DNA of 64,000 nucleotides from Candidatus Methanomethylophilaceae archaeon (GTDB lineage Archaea > Thermoplasmatota > Thermoplasmata > Methanomassiliicoccales > Methanomethylophilaceae): assembly GCA_944320485.1 (NCBI GenBank), contig CALUHQ010000026.1, forward strand, positions 1 to 64,000, read 5' to 3'. Position numbers and translations under genes: made by a program. The first letter of the stretch is position 1, and every line of letters begins with the position of its first letter. The notes under the pieces are model-generated. The model ran no database searches. It saw only the letters and a list, made by a program, of their open reading frames with translations, and was not told the origin of the DNA. Of this stretch, positions 24,355 to 34,309 are shown one piece after another.

Positions 24355-25923
24355 ATGGACAGCAGAATAAAACTGGCTACTCTCGCTCTCGCCCTCGTGC
24401 TCTCGGCGTCCCTGATCGCCGTCAGCGCCTCGGACGATGCGGAGGCCGCAGACGGTGTCCCGGCCACCGGAGACCTGACCCTTCAGGGCGACATGGGAGG
24501 TATCGGTGCCCACACCTTCGAAGCAGGCGATACTCTCACAATAACCAACCAGTTCAGCATCGAGAATTTCGAGTTCGTGTTCGAGGAAGGATCCGTCATC
24601 TCCATTATGGACATGCCCCAGGAGATCGTCGGCAGCGTCACCATCTCCTCGGACGGCGCCCTCTCCGTGAACATCGGGGAGACCATAAGCATAACATCCG
24701 GGACGCTGGATATCACCGCCGACACCCAGTCGATGTCGATCTCAGGACTGGATGTCACCGGATCACTCAGCAACGGAATGCAGCTCCAGGCCGGCATAGC
24801 ATCGATCAGTATCGATTCCGGCACCAGCACCACGGTCGCATCCGACATCCACATGACCTTCGGTTACACCATTTCCCAGTCCTCCGAGGGAAGCATCCAG
24901 GCATTCCTGGACGGCCCTCATATCGACATAGGTGGCGTGGAAGTCCGGGACGGAACGACCACCATACTGTCCGCCAGCGCCATCTCCCTCGACATCGAGA
25001 TGAATCAGGCGACCACCACCCAGACGGCCATCGTGTCCGCGTCGGTCGGCAGCCTCCAGATCGGCGGTACCACCGGATCCATCTCCGTGAGGGACGTCTC
25101 CGCGGAATTCAACCTCTCCGTCGAGGGCGATATGTCCGGCATAACGACCGGCACGTTCGTCGGATCCATGCACATCGACGCCAGGGTCGCCGTCGGAGAT
25201 TTCGAGTACGACGTCATATCGGGCAACGAAACGTCATCTCTCAACATCAATGACATAGAGGCGTCAGGAAGCTTCGACGCCGACGTGTCCGAGACCAGCA
25301 TCACGCTGACCTCTGACGGGGCGACATCCATCAGGGTCGGAGGTGCCACATTCGACAGTACCCAGGGTAAGATGGAGCTCTCGAACGCGAACCTGTCCGT
25401 GAGCGTCACTATGACCTCGCCCATGCAGTCCACTCAGCCGGTCCTGACGGCCCAGACGAACAGCCTCAAGGCATCCGTCGACGGTACCATCAGCAGCTTC
25501 TACTTCAACACCGACGGAGGAAGCATCACCATGAGGGATGTGGAACTCGACATCGGTCTGGACTCCGATTCGGCACAGTCCACAAGCGGTAGCATCGGCG
25601 CAAGGATATTCCAGTCGGACAACACCGATGGCGAGGGAACCAAGTGGATGATGGAGAACTTCATCGCGGACATCGACAACAACACGGTCAGTGCGGACAG
25701 GGGTATCAAGACCCTTGCGAACGGAACGAACGAGTACTACACCCAGGTCCATGAGGATCCGCAGACGGGTGAATTCACCGGAACGCCCTCAGACCCCTTC
25801 GAGATCGATGCCGACGGCGGAGGGGACGACAACACCATCCTCTACATCGCGATCGTCGTGGTCGTGATCGTCATCATCGCAGTGATTGCTGTGATGGTCA
25901 GCAGGCGCAAGAAGAGCGTCTGA
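24355..25923 (+). CDS. Secreted, C-terminally anchored surface protein
   Basis: A 522-residue protein with a Sec signal peptide (MDSRIKLATLALALVLSASL, probable cleavage near ASDDAEA) and a C-terminal membrane span (ILYIAIVVVVIVIIAVIAVM) with the basic tail SRRKKSV. Between them is a Ser/Thr/Asp/Gly-rich domain with few large residues and no Cys, made of repeating beta-type segments (for example EGSIQAFLDG, GSLQIGGTTG, GSIGARIF). It looks like a beta-helix or beta-sandwich cell-surface protein. No known family recognised. Shares architecture, not obvious sequence, with the giant surface protein at 57899. Confidence 0.8.
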   Translation: MDSRIKLATLALALVLSASLIAVSASDDAEAADGVPATGDLTLQGDMGGIGAHTFEAGDTLTITNQFSIENFEFVFEEGSVISIMDMPQEIVGSVTISSDGALSVNIGETISITSGTLDITADTQSMSISGLDVTGSLSNGMQLQAGIASISIDSGTSTTVASDIHMTFGYTISQSSEGSIQAFLDGPHIDIGGVEVRDGTTTILSASAISLDIEMNQATTTQTAIVSASVGSLQIGGTTGSISVRDVSAEFNLSVEGDMSGITTGTFVGSMHIDARVAVGDFEYDVISGNETSSLNINDIEASGSFDADVSETSITLTSDGATSIRVGGATFDSTQGKMELSNANLSVSVTMTSPMQSTQPVLTAQTNSLKASVDGTISSFYFNTDGGSITMRDVELDIGLDSDSAQSTSGSIGARIFQSDNTDGEGTKWMMENFIADIDNNTVSADRGIKTLANGTNEYYTQVHEDPQTGEFTGTPSDPFEIDADGGGDDNTILYIAIVVVVIVIIAVIAVMVSRRKKSV

Positions 25924-25931
25924 TGAAAACA

Positions 25932-25955
25932 GACGGCCCGGATGGACGGGCCGTC
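25932..25955. terminator. Bidirectional hairpin between convergent genes
   Basis: GACGGCCCG (25932-25940) and CGGGCCGTC (25947-25955) form a perfect 9-bp stem with a 6-base loop, between the surface-protein stop and the FttA stop. The plus strand then reads GCCTTTCCC. It could serve both convergent transcripts. Confidence 0.55.
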
Positions 25956-26019
25956 GCCTTTCCCTCATCCGTTTCATCGGATGGAGGGACGGTCCCGCGG
26001 TTGCCCGCGGGAAGGGGGC

Positions 26020-27924
26020 TCATCTGAGCCTTATGGTCTCGAGGTTCAGGGGGGCCTTGGTCTCGATGCCGTACTTCTTGTAGATGGAAGAGGCCAGGTC
26101 GGTGCACTTCCTGTCCTCCCCGTGGCCGATGATGATCTTGTCCGGCTTGGGCTCGAGGGACGAGATGTACCTCATGAGCTGCTTCCTGTCGGAGTGACCG
26201 GAGAATCCGTCCACGGTCTCCCTCTGCATCTTGATCTTGAGGGTGATGGGCTTGCCGCGCATGTTCATGGTGATCTCGGACCTTCCCCTCTGGATGGTCC
26301 TCCCTATGCTGCCCTCGGACTGGTATCCCACGAAGAGGAGCCAGTTCTTCTCGTCGTCCGCCCACTCGCGGAAGTACTCCATGACAGGTCCTCCGGACAT
26401 CATACCGCTGGTGGCGAGCACGATGCACGGGTCGGGTGAGTGGCAGATCTCCTCCCTCATGTCGGCGGTCTCGACCCTCTTGAAGATGGGGGACAGGAAC
26501 GGGTTCTCGTTCTGCTGGAATATCTGGGTCCTGAGCTGGCTGTTGAGGTACTCGGGGTACGCGGTGTGGATGGCGGTGGCCTCCCAGATCATACCGTCGA
26601 GGTAGACGGGCATCTTGGGGATGCGGCCGTTGCGCATGAGCTCCTCTATGACGAGCATGACCTCCTGGGACCTCCCAACGGCGAAGACGGGGATCAGCAC
26701 CTTGCCGCCGTGCTCGGAGGCCTGCACCAGGTACTGTCCGAGCTGCTCGGACGCATCGGCCCTGGAGGGCTGGACGTCGTTGTGGCCGCCGTACGTGGAC
26801 TCGATGACGAGGGTCTCGAGCCTGGGGAACCTGTTGGTGGCGGGGTTGAAGAGCCAGGTCTTCTCGTACTTGGTGTCACCGGAGAAGGCGACGTTGTGGA
26901 GGCCGTCGCCGATGTGGAAGTGGGCGATGGCGGACCCCAGGATGTGCCCGGCGTTGTGGAACGTGAGCCTCACATCGGGGGCGATGTCCGTGGTCTCGTT
27001 GTACTTCAGGGTGATCGTGTGGAGGATCTCCTGCCTGACGTGCTGGGCCTCGTAGGGGGTCTTCTTGTTCTCGCCGAACCCCAGCTTGATGTTGTCCAGC
27101 TGGAGCAGGGCCATCAGGTCCCTGGTGGGCGGGGTGCAGTAGACCGGTCCCTTGTAGCCGTACTTGAAGAGGGCGGGGAGGGTGCCGCAGTGGTCCAGGT
27201 GGGCGTGGGTGATGACCACGGCGTCGATGTCGGTCAGGGGCTGTATCTCCGGTATGGCGAAGTACGGGGTGGCGTCGGAGCTGGGGTCCAGACCGCAGTC
27301 GATCAGGATCTTGCTCTCCCTGGTGGTGAGCAGGGATGCGGACCTGCCGACCTGCCTGAACCCGCCCATGGCGGTCACCCTGACCCACTGCTCGCCCTCG
27401 AGCTTGGGCCTGGCGATCCTCCTGGCGACGTAGGTGAGCATCTCCTGGCGCTCGTCGTGGTTGGCCCTCAGGTACCCCCTGACGTCGGAGACAGTCTTGG
27501 AGGGTATGGGCGGGGCGCGGATGACCTTGACGTTCCATCCGGACTCCTTCCTCAGGTCGGCAAGGAGCTGTCCCTCCTTCCCGACGACCTCGTTGGGGTT
27601 GACGGCCTCGATCAGGGCCTCCCCGGTCTCCTCGATGAAGTTGATGTCGAATATCTCGGCGGACTCGGGGATCATCGAGCGGATCTTCTCCTCCACCTTC
27701 GCGATGTCCTCCAGGTTGGACGGGTCGGGGCGGATGTCCACCCTGCGGTGGATGTTCTGCGCCAGGGTCCTTGGGATGGAGTCGTTCGCGGATACCTTGT
27801 CGTAGTCGTCGGTGTAGACTACCACCAGCGGCCCCTCGAACTTGATCTCCTTGATCTTTATGTCCGGGGGCATGTGCCTCTTGACCTCTTCCGTGAGGTT
27901 CTCGAACAGTCTGTCGACATTCAT
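26020..27924 (-). CDS. fttA: Transcription termination factor FttA (aCPSF1), KH/beta-CASP nuclease
   Basis: A 634-residue archaeal CPSF1 homologue. Two N-terminal KH domains (to about residue 145, with NPNEVVGKEGQLLADL) precede a metallo-beta-lactamase fold with THAHLDHCGTLP, HNAGHILGSA and FSGDTKY, then a beta-CASP insert and FSGHSDRKQLM. These are the metal ligands of the 5'-3' exo/endonuclease that ends archaeal transcription at U-rich sites and processes RNA 3' ends. Full length and apparently intact. Located between the surface protein and the proteasome gene on the minus strand. Confidence 0.97.
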   Translation of the reverse strand: MNVDRLFENLTEEVKRHMPPDIKIKEIKFEGPLVVVYTDDYDKVSANDSIPRTLAQNIHRRVDIRPDPSNLEDIAKVEEKIRSMIPESAEIFDINFIEETGEALIEAVNPNEVVGKEGQLLADLRKESGWNVKVIRAPPIPSKTVSDVRGYLRANHDERQEMLTYVARRIARPKLEGEQWVRVTAMGGFRQVGRSASLLTTRESKILIDCGLDPSSDATPYFAIPEIQPLTDIDAVVITHAHLDHCGTLPALFKYGYKGPVYCTPPTRDLMALLQLDNIKLGFGENKKTPYEAQHVRQEILHTITLKYNETTDIAPDVRLTFHNAGHILGSAIAHFHIGDGLHNVAFSGDTKYEKTWLFNPATNRFPRLETLVIESTYGGHNDVQPSRADASEQLGQYLVQASEHGGKVLIPVFAVGRSQEVMLVIEELMRNGRIPKMPVYLDGMIWEATAIHTAYPEYLNSQLRTQIFQQNENPFLSPIFKRVETADMREEICHSPDPCIVLATSGMMSGGPVMEYFREWADDEKNWLLFVGYQSEGSIGRTIQRGRSEITMNMRGKPITLKIKMQRETVDGFSGHSDRKQLMRYISSLEPKPDKIIIGHGEDRKCTDLASSIYKKYGIETKAPLNLETIRLR

Positions 27925-28000
27925 TGAAATCCCGCTTTGATTTAGGTCTGAACAGATTCAGAAGGGAAGTGGTTTGGAAGCGGTTTGGGAGCCTTCCGGC

Positions 28001-28636
28001 TCAGTTGGGGAATGCGAACCCGAGGGCTTCGCATCTTGACTTGATCTCCTCGGCTGGGAGCGACTCGTAGCCGTCCGGGCCGATGTACGAGACGAGCATG
28101 CCGTCGCCGGTGCAGTTGTCCCTCCTCCTGGCGGAGTTCAGGGCGGTGATGGCGGCGTTGATGCCCTCCTCCTTGGTCATGTCCTTCTTGAAGGTGGCCT
28201 CCAGGGAACCGAGGGCGAAGTCGGAACCGGATCCGACGGAGCAGTAGTTGTCCTCGATGTATCCTCCGGCGCCGTCTATGCTGAACACGTGACCGCCGGT
28301 CTTGTCGTATCCGCCGACGATGAGTCCAAGGTAGAATCCCTGGCGGATGACGCTGGCGACGAGGGTCGCGGCGGTGCTGACGGACATGGGTGCACCCTTC
28401 TTCATTGCGTAGATGGAGATCTCGCTCTGCATGTAGCGGACCATGAGCTGGGCATCCCCCACCACTCCCGCGATGGTCATGCCTATGTTGTCCGACAGCT
28501 GGTAGACCTTCTGGACGTGGCTGTGGGCGATGATGTTGCCCATCGTGGCCCTCTGGTCGGAGGCAAGGATAACCCCGTCCTTGAGCTTTATTCCGATTGT
28601 GGTCGTACCGGTTTTAAGAGTCTCCTCGGCTGTCAT
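28001..28636 (-). CDS. psmB: Proteasome beta subunit
   Basis: A 211-residue 20S proteasome beta subunit. A short propeptide (MTAEETLKTG) is followed by the conserved TTTIGIKLKDGVILASDQRAT. Autocleavage after Gly10 would expose Thr11 as nucleophile, with Asp and Lys equivalents in the following strands. GSGSDFALGSLE and ARRRDNCTGDGM are family typical. The alpha subunit is not in this window. A TATA-like box on the minus strand near 28708-28717 implies a leader of about 50 bases. Confidence 0.96.
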   Translation of the reverse strand: MTAEETLKTGTTTIGIKLKDGVILASDQRATMGNIIAHSHVQKVYQLSDNIGMTIAGVVGDAQLMVRYMQSEISIYAMKKGAPMSVSTAATLVASVIRQGFYLGLIVGGYDKTGGHVFSIDGAGGYIEDNYCSVGSGSDFALGSLEATFKKDMTKEEGINAAITALNSARRRDNCTGDGMLVSYIGPDGYESLPAEEIKSRCEALGFAFPN

Positions 28637-28832
28637 TGGTCAATCTCCTAGTGAATGGAAAAAGGCACCGTCCTCGACCGTGCTGAACTCCATAAGACAC
28701 GGGGTTCTATATTAAGATGTTCCAAACGTGTTTCGATGCCGTCTTTATTTTGGAAGGACGGCCGTCGCACCGTACTTTGAGCACCTTCAATTCCTTTATA
28801 AATCGAAGGGTGGATTCGATCCCGGTGACGGG

Positions 28833-29387
28833 ATGCGTTCGGACACTGACGGAAGGTCCCTGGCACTGATCGTGCTGTGGGTCGTGGGGATAGCAGTGAT
28901 GCTGATGCCGCTGTTCATGGACTGGGTGTCCGTGGATGCGGTGCTGGTGGACGGGGACGCCGTGTCCTCGATGTCCGGCCTGGACGCGATGATGGGCAGA
29001 GGTGCCGAGGCGGTGCCTGGAGGGTTCATGGCCATGGTGATCGTCTGGTCCGCGCTGTCGTCCGCGGTCATGGCCGTAGTGACATGGTTCGACGTCCGGA
29101 TTGGCTTCATCGGCGTCCAGATGACCTTCGCGGTCCTCACGGTGATCATGCTGACCGGGATCAGCTCGGGATGCGTGTCGTTCATCGTCGACACCGGGAT
29201 CCAGAGCGGGTCTCTGATCGGCGAGTCCGTGACGGACCTGGTGCCCGCATGGGTCCAGGGGATGTTCGGCTCCGAGGTTGTCTCGGCCCTCGTGACGTAC
29301 AACATCTGGAACTACCTCGGTGCGGCCGGGCTCCTGGTGAGCTGGATGGCCTCGTACCTCATGATGCGCCGGAGTGCGTCAGCTTGA
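28833..29387 (+). CDS. Four-span membrane protein of unknown function
   Basis: A 184-residue protein with four predicted spans (about residues 10-28, 65-85, 90-112 and 155-178) and an external acidic loop after the first. No family recognised. I place the start at 28833 (MRSDTDGRSLAL) because a TATA-like TTTATAAATC lies at 28795-28804, about 30 bases upstream; the frame is open further 5' without hydrophobic or homologous content. The alcohol dehydrogenase follows 26 bases later on the same strand, so the two may share a transcript. Confidence 0.75.
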   Translation: MRSDTDGRSLALIVLWVVGIAVMLMPLFMDWVSVDAVLVDGDAVSSMSGLDAMMGRGAEAVPGGFMAMVIVWSALSSAVMAVVTWFDVRIGFIGVQMTFAVLTVIMLTGISSGCVSFIVDTGIQSGSLIGESVTDLVPAWVQGMFGSEVVSALVTYNIWNYLGAAGLLVSWMASYLMMRRSASA

Positions 29388-29413
29388 AGGCCGATGCGCC
29401 CATCCAAGGGAGC

Positions 29414-30463
29414 ATGAGAGCAGTCGTCTACGTGGAGAACGGGAGGTTCGAGGTCAGGGAGAGGTCGAAGCCGGAGGTTGTCGACCCCGGCGACGCGGTG
29501 GTGCGCGTGACCACTGCCTCGATATGCACCAGCGACCTCCACATCAGGGCCGGGGCGGTCCCCAGGGCGGTCCCGGGGATTACAGTCGGCCACGAGTTCG
29601 TGGGCGTCGTCGAGAGCGTCGGATCCGGTGTGGAGCGTTTCTTACCCGGTGACCGCGTGGCCGTCAACGTGGAGACGTTCTGCGGGCACTGCTTCTTCTG
29701 CCGGCGCGGATGGGTCAACAACTGCACCGATCCCTCCGGAGGATGGGCGATGGGATGCAGGATCGACGGGGGGCAGGCCGGGTACGTCCGCGTCCCCTAC
29801 GCCGACAACGGTCTGACCCACATCCCCGACTATGTCTCCGACGAGCAGGCGCTCTTCACCGGGGACCTGCTGTCCACCGGATACTGGGCGGCCGACATCG
29901 GGGAGGTCTCCGAAGGGGACACCGTGGCCATCATAGGCGCGGGCCCCACCGGGCTCTGCACGGCGATGTGCGTCCGTGCGAAGAACCCCGCCAGGATCGT
30001 CATGGTCGACGTGCTGGAGGAGCGTCTGGACTTCGCCAGGGCCCACGGCCTCGCAGACGACACCGTCCTGGTGCCCGATCAGGACCCAGTAGAGTTCATC
30101 CGGTCCGTCACCGACGGACGCGGCGCGGACGTGGTGATGGAGGTGGCCGGCGGCAAGGACACGTTCCAGACTGCCTGGAGGATAGCCAGGCCCAACGCGA
30201 TCGTGGTGGTCGTCGCGATGTACGGGGAGCCGCAGATGCTTCCCCTGCCCGACATGTACGGGAAGAACCTGGTCTTCAAGACCGGCGGCGTGGACGCCTC
30301 CCACTGCCAGGACATCATGGACCTGATCTCAGACGGCTCCATCGACCCGTCGGTGCTGGTTACCCACAGGTTCGACTTCGACCACATCATGGATGCCTAC
30401 GAGCTCTTCGCTGAGCACCGCGACGGCGTCATGAAGGTGGCCGTCAGGATATCCGACCCCTGA
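29414..30463 (+). CDS. Zinc-dependent alcohol dehydrogenase (MDR family)
   Basis: A 349-residue medium-chain dehydrogenase. Catalytic zinc ligands are in ICTSD and TVGHEFVG; the structural zinc loop is CGHCFFCRRGWVNNC. The Rossmann segment AIIGAGPTGLCTAMCVRAK binds NAD(P). Closest in look to threonine/sorbitol/isopropanol-type dehydrogenases; the substrate cannot be assigned. Start MRAVVYVENGRFEV at 29414 has GGGAG upstream. The frame is open far 5' as a shadow of the membrane-protein gene. Confidence 0.92.
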   Translation: MRAVVYVENGRFEVRERSKPEVVDPGDAVVRVTTASICTSDLHIRAGAVPRAVPGITVGHEFVGVVESVGSGVERFLPGDRVAVNVETFCGHCFFCRRGWVNNCTDPSGGWAMGCRIDGGQAGYVRVPYADNGLTHIPDYVSDEQALFTGDLLSTGYWAADIGEVSEGDTVAIIGAGPTGLCTAMCVRAKNPARIVMVDVLEERLDFARAHGLADDTVLVPDQDPVEFIRSVTDGRGADVVMEVAGGKDTFQTAWRIARPNAIVVVVAMYGEPQMLPLPDMYGKNLVFKTGGVDASHCQDIMDLISDGSIDPSVLVTHRFDFDHIMDAYELFAEHRDGVMKVAVRISDP

Positions 30464-30513
30464 CATCGTCACATGCAATCAGACCTGGGTATCGCAGGGG
30501 GCCGTTTCGTTCC

Positions 30514-30587
30514 ATTCAATGTATTGAATTATACATCAATGAACAATATATTGAAATAGTGCCTGATGATAATCAGTACCGACTGAT
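30514..30587 (+). promoter_or_regulatory. trpB promoter region with palindromes and motifs shared with trpE
   Basis: ATTCAAT-GT-ATTGAAT (30514-30529), then ACATCAATGA (30533-30542), a TATA-like AATATATTG (30545-30553), and ATCAGT-ACCG-ACTGAT (30572-30587) ending at the trpB ATG. TGTATTGAAT (30520-30529) and ACATCAATGA also occur, in the same order, upstream of trpE on the other strand. They are candidate sites for a tryptophan-responsive regulator. Confidence 0.5.
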
Positions 30588-31778
30588 ATGACGGGAGACG
30601 ACGGCAGATACGGCGAATACGGCGGACAGTACGTCCCGGAGACGCTGATGAACGCGGTGATCGAGCTGGACGAGGCCTACCACAGGTACATCAGGGACCC
30701 CGAGTTCCTGAAGGACCTGGACGACCTCAACCGCAGGTACACTGGCAGGCCGTCGATGCTCTACTACGCCGACAGGATGACCAGGGACCTAGGCGGCGCC
30801 AAGGTGTACCTGAAGAGGGAGGACCTGAACCACACCGGGGCCCACAAGATCAACAACGTCATCGGCCAGTGCCTCCTCGCCAAGAGGATGGGCAAGACCC
30901 GCGTGATAGCGGAGACCGGTGCCGGTCAGCACGGTGTCGCCACCGCCACCCTAGCGGCCTACCTCGGCCTAGAGTGCGAGGTCTTCATGGGTGCCCACGA
31001 CGTGGAGAGGCAGGCCCTGAACGTCTACAGGATGGAGCTCCTGGGTGCCAAGGTGCATCCGGTGACCTCCGGGACCGGCGTCCTCAAGGACGCGGTCAAC
31101 GAGACCCTCAGGGAGTGGACCAACCGCGTCTCCGACACCCACTACGTCATCGGCACCGTCATGGGCCCGGCCCCGTTCCCCGAGATGGTCTGCGAGTTCC
31201 AGTGCGTCATCGGGAGGGAGGTCAGGAGGCAGATCATGGAGGCGGAGGGCCGCCTCCCGGACTGCCTGGTCGCCTGCGTCGGGGGAGGCAGCAACGCCAT
31301 CGGGCTCTTCCACGAGTTCATCGACGACCCCGGCGTCAGGATGGTGGGGTGCGAGGCAGGTGGCAAGGGCGTCGACACGGACATGCACGCCGCCACCATG
31401 ACCAAGGGGTCCACGGGGATCTTCCACGGGATGAAGTCCCTCTTCTGCCAGAACGAGTACGGGCAGATCGCGCCGGTGTACTCGATATCGGCCGGTCTCG
31501 ACTACCCCGGGATCGGCCCGGAGCACGCGTACCTGAAGGCGATGGACAGGGCGGAGTACGTCGCCGTGACCGACGACCAGGCCGTTGACGCCTTCGAGTA
31601 CCTTTCCAGGACCGAGGGCATCATCCCCGCCATAGAGAGCGCCCACGCGGTCGCATACGCCAGGGAGCTGGCGCCGACCATGTCGAAGGACGACATCATA
31701 GTGGTGAACCTATCCGGCCGCGGTGACAAGGACGTCGCCGCGATAGCGAGGTACAGGGGGAGGGACATACATGACTGA
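30588..31778 (+). CDS. trpB: Tryptophan synthase beta subunit
   Basis: A 396-residue PLP enzyme that condenses indole with serine. It has the PLP Lys in [11 protein letters not shown], the catalytic Glu in [14 protein letters not shown] and the phosphate-binding GGGSNAIG loop. It is the TrpB1 type that pairs with TrpA, which overlaps its 3' end by 8 bases. The other trp genes are on the opposite strand 1.2 kb downstream, pointing toward it. Confidence 0.97.
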   Translation: MTGDDGRYGEYGGQYVPETLMNAVIELDEAYHRYIRDPEFLKDLDDLNRRYTGRPSMLYYADRMTRDLGGAKVYLKREDLNHTGAHKINNVIGQCLLAKRMGKTRVIAETGAGQHGVATATLAAYLGLECEVFMGAHDVERQALNVYRMELLGAKVHPVTSGTGVLKDAVNETLREWTNRVSDTHYVIGTVMGPAPFPEMVCEFQCVIGREVRRQIMEAEGRLPDCLVACVGGGSNAIGLFHEFIDDPGVRMVGCEAGGKGVDTDMHAATMTKGSTGIFHGMKSLFCQNEYGQIAPVYSISAGLDYPGIGPEHAYLKAMDRAEYVAVTDDQAVDAFEYLSRTEGIIPAIESAHAVAYARELAPTMSKDDIIVVNLSGRGDKDVAAIARYRGRDIHD

Positions 31779-32577
31779 CCACTCCCTCGATCTCGAGAGG
31801 GTTTTCTCCCGCAGGGCGTTCATACCATTCGTCACCTGCGGAGACCCGGACATAGAGACCACCGAGAGACTGGTGCGCGCCATGGCGGAGGCCGGTGCCG
31901 AACTGATAGAGCTGGGGATCCCGTTCTCGGACCCGATAGCCGAGGGCCCAGTCATCCAGGCAGCAGACGTCAGGGCGCTGTCCTCCGGAGTCACCACCGA
32001 CGACATATTCGACATGGCGGAGCGCGTCAGGGCCGATTCGGACGTCCCGATGCTGGTGATGACCTACATCAACCCGGTGTTCGTCTACGGTCCCGGGAGG
32101 TTCATGGAGCGCTGCCGCAGGGCGGGGATCTGCGCGGTCATCGTCCCGGACATGCCCTACGAGCAGAAGCAGGACCTCCAGCCCTACTGCACGGAGTACG
32201 GGGTGAAGCTGATCTCCATGATCGCGCCAACGTCCGAGGACAGGATATCCATGATCGCTTCAGAGGCGGAGGGGTTCGTGTACATAGTGTCGTCTATGGG
32301 CGTCACAGGTGTGCGCACATCGTTCAGCTCCAACCTGGAGGACATGGTCGCCTCCGTGAGGAGGGCGACGGACATCCCCTGCGCCATCGGCTTCGGCATC
32401 TCCACGCCGGAGCAGGCCCGTCGCATGACGGACTTCGCCGACGGTGCCATAGTAGGCTCGGCGATCGTCAGGATCGTCGCCGAGCACGGGAGGGACTCGG
32501 TCCCGTACGTGGCCGAGTACGTCAGGCGGATGAGGGAGGAGCTGGACAGGGCGCGATCGCTGTCTGTCCCCATCTAA
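31771..32577 (+). CDS. trpA: Tryptophan synthase alpha subunit
   Basis: A 268-residue TIM-barrel enzyme that cleaves indole-3-glycerol phosphate. Catalytic Glu lies in [19 protein letters not shown], with the Asp in VPDMPYE and the phosphate-binding GFGISTPEQ and GSAIV loops. Overlaps trpB and is the last gene of the pair. Ends with TAA, one of few in the window. A 353-base AT-rich gap follows before the convergent trpF. Confidence 0.97.
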   Translation: MTDHSLDLERVFSRRAFIPFVTCGDPDIETTERLVRAMAEAGAELIELGIPFSDPIAEGPVIQAADVRALSSGVTTDDIFDMAERVRADSDVPMLVMTYINPVFVYGPGRFMERCRRAGICAVIVPDMPYEQKQDLQPYCTEYGVKLISMIAPTSEDRISMIASEAEGFVYIVSSMGVTGVRTSFSSNLEDMVASVRRATDIPCAIGFGISTPEQARRMTDFADGAIVGSAIVRIVAEHGRDSVPYVAEYVRRMREELDRARSLSVPI

Positions 32578-32930
32578 GCATCACAAGAAAGGGCGCCGCC
32601 AGTCGAAGCTGTCATCGGTATTCATTCAGAATGTCCAGAATGTGTTGTTCTCGGACAGGCAATGTATTCCAGGCTTATCTTCGAGGCTGATTTTAAGAAT
32701 GTTCTGAAGCATCTTTCAGTGAACCTCACATATTCTGAGAGTTTCTCTGTTTAATTCAGTGATTAGTCTCCACTCTTTATTCTGTCAGGGATTCGTTGGA
32801 AATTTCTACTCAGTATGATGTCATTGGATTGCAATACAGCAATTTTCACTACAGATTCCGATGTTTTTTGAAGAAATCCTCTACAGATTCCAGGATTCTT
32901 GATCGAGGATCCCGGTGCACGCACCGATGT
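32578..32930. other. AT-rich gap between convergent trpA and trpF
   Basis: This 353-base stretch is far lower in GC than its neighbours and has no credible gene on either strand. Variants of ATTCAGA/TTCTGAA recur through it (near 32624, 32693 and 32738). It also has TATA-like patches, a T6 run at 32863-32868 and the direct repeat CTACAGATTCC. It could hold termination sites for both operons, a small RNA, or the remains of inserted DNA. Confidence 0.4.
32849..32891. repeat. Two 11-base direct repeats 32 bases apart
   Basis: CTACAGATTCC occurs at 32849-32859 and again at 32881-32891 in the AT-rich gap next to the trpF stop. Confidence 0.4.
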
Positions 32931-33530
32931 TCAGGCGCGGCGGACCGCTTCTATGAAGGCGGCCATCTTGGCCGGATCCTTCCTCCCGTCGGTCTCGACC
33001 CCTGAGCTCACGTCCACGCCGAACGGGCGGTACCTGCCCACAGCCTCGGAGATGTTGCCGGGATCGAGCCCTCCGGACAGGATGTAGTCCCTCTCCATCC
33101 CCTCCAGAAGCGACCAGTCGAACGTCCTCCCGGACCCCATCCCTGCATCGAGGAGGACCATGTCGGCCTCGCACCTATTGGCGGCCTCGATGTCCGATCC
33201 GTCCCTCACGATGAAGGTCTTGATCACTGGCGCATCGATCAGTCTCTCCAGTCCGCGGATGTATGCCCCGTCCTCCACGCCGTGGAGCTGCACCGTGTCG
33301 ATGGCCCCGCATCCCACCAGCTCTGAGATCACCAGGGGATCCTCGTCGACGAAGACCCCCACCCTGCGGATGGAGGGGTCCAGCATCGACCCGAGCTCCA
33401 TGGCCCCCTCCCTTGTGACGCATCTCCTGCTGGGGCGGTGGAACACGAACCCGACCATGTCCGGCCTCAAGCGGTTGGCGGCCTCGATGTCCTCGGGGCG
33501 GGTCATCCCGCAGACCTTCACGATGGTCAT
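32931..33530 (-). CDS. trpF: Phosphoribosylanthranilate isomerase
   Basis: A 199-residue TrpF. Catalytic Cys in VKVCGMTRPEDI, catalytic Asp in LLDAGMGSGRTFDW, and phosphate loops ILSGGLDPGN and GVDVSSGVE are all present. Last gene of the trpEGDCF operon; its ATG overlaps the trpC stop (ATGA). Confidence 0.96.
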   Translation of the reverse strand: MTIVKVCGMTRPEDIEAANRLRPDMVGFVFHRPSRRCVTREGAMELGSMLDPSIRRVGVFVDEDPLVISELVGCGAIDTVQLHGVEDGAYIRGLERLIDAPVIKTFIVRDGSDIEAANRCEADMVLLDAGMGSGRTFDWSLLEGMERDYILSGGLDPGNISEAVGRYRPFGVDVSSGVETDGRKDPAKMAAFIEAVRRA

Positions 33531-34309
33531 GGCCTCATCGCCTCCAGGAGCCCCCTCCTGTCCGGGCTGCGCATGAACGCCTCGCCGATGAGGACGGCGT
33601 CGAACCCCGCCTCGGTGAGCCTGCGGATGTCGTCGGCGGTCGAGATCCCGCTCTCGGACACGCAGACGACGTCATCCGGTATCGAGTCCCTCAGGCGGAT
33701 GCTGTTCCCCAGGTCCACCTCGAAGGTCCCCAGGTCGCGGTTGTTGATGCCGATGACTGACGCACCGGAGGACACCGCCCTCTCCACCTCGTCGCGGGTG
33801 TGGGCCTCCACCAGCGCGGACATCCCCAGGGACTCGGATAGCTCGCGGTAGTCGGCCAGCTGCCTGTCGTTGAGGATGGTTGCTATGAGGAGCACAGCCG
33901 AGGCGCCGATCTCCCTCGCCCTGTAGATCTGGTACTCGTCGATGACGAAGTCCTTCCTGAGCACCGGTGTGCGGACGGTGTCGGCGATCTCCTCCAGGAA
34001 CCTGTCCTCCCCGCGGAAGTGTCTGGGCTCCGTGAGGACCGATATGGCCGAGGCGCCCATGGACTCGTACTCCATGGCGATGTCCAGGTAGGGGAAGTCC
34101 TCGCTGATCTCGCCCTTGGACGGGGACGCCCTCTTGACCTCGCAGATGAACGACATCCCATCCGCCTGGAGGTTCCTCTCGAATGGGAACCCGGTCCTCC
34201 TCGGACGGACAAGGCATCCCTCCCTGACCTCGTCCAGGGGCCTCACGGTGCGTTCGAAGTTGACGCGCAGGCGTGTGTCGGACACGATCTCGTCCAGTAT
34301 TGTGGCCAT
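33527..34309 (-). CDS. trpC: Indole-3-glycerol phosphate synthase
   Basis: A 260-residue TrpC with FICEVKRASPSKGEI (catalytic Glu/Lys), VLRKDFVIDEYQIYRAREIGA, GINNRDLGTFEVDL and SESGIST. These are the substrate-binding strands of the family. Stand-alone enzyme, not fused to TrpF. Coupled to trpD (TGATG) and trpF (ATGA). Confidence 0.96.
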   Translation of the reverse strand: MATILDEIVSDTRLRVNFERTVRPLDEVREGCLVRPRRTGFPFERNLQADGMSFICEVKRASPSKGEISEDFPYLDIAMEYESMGASAISVLTEPRHFRGEDRFLEEIADTVRTPVLRKDFVIDEYQIYRAREIGASAVLLIATILNDRQLADYRELSESLGMSALVEAHTRDEVERAVSSGASVIGINNRDLGTFEVDLGNSIRLRDSIPDDVVCVSESGISTADDIRRLTEAGFDAVLIGEAFMRSPDRRGLLEAMRP

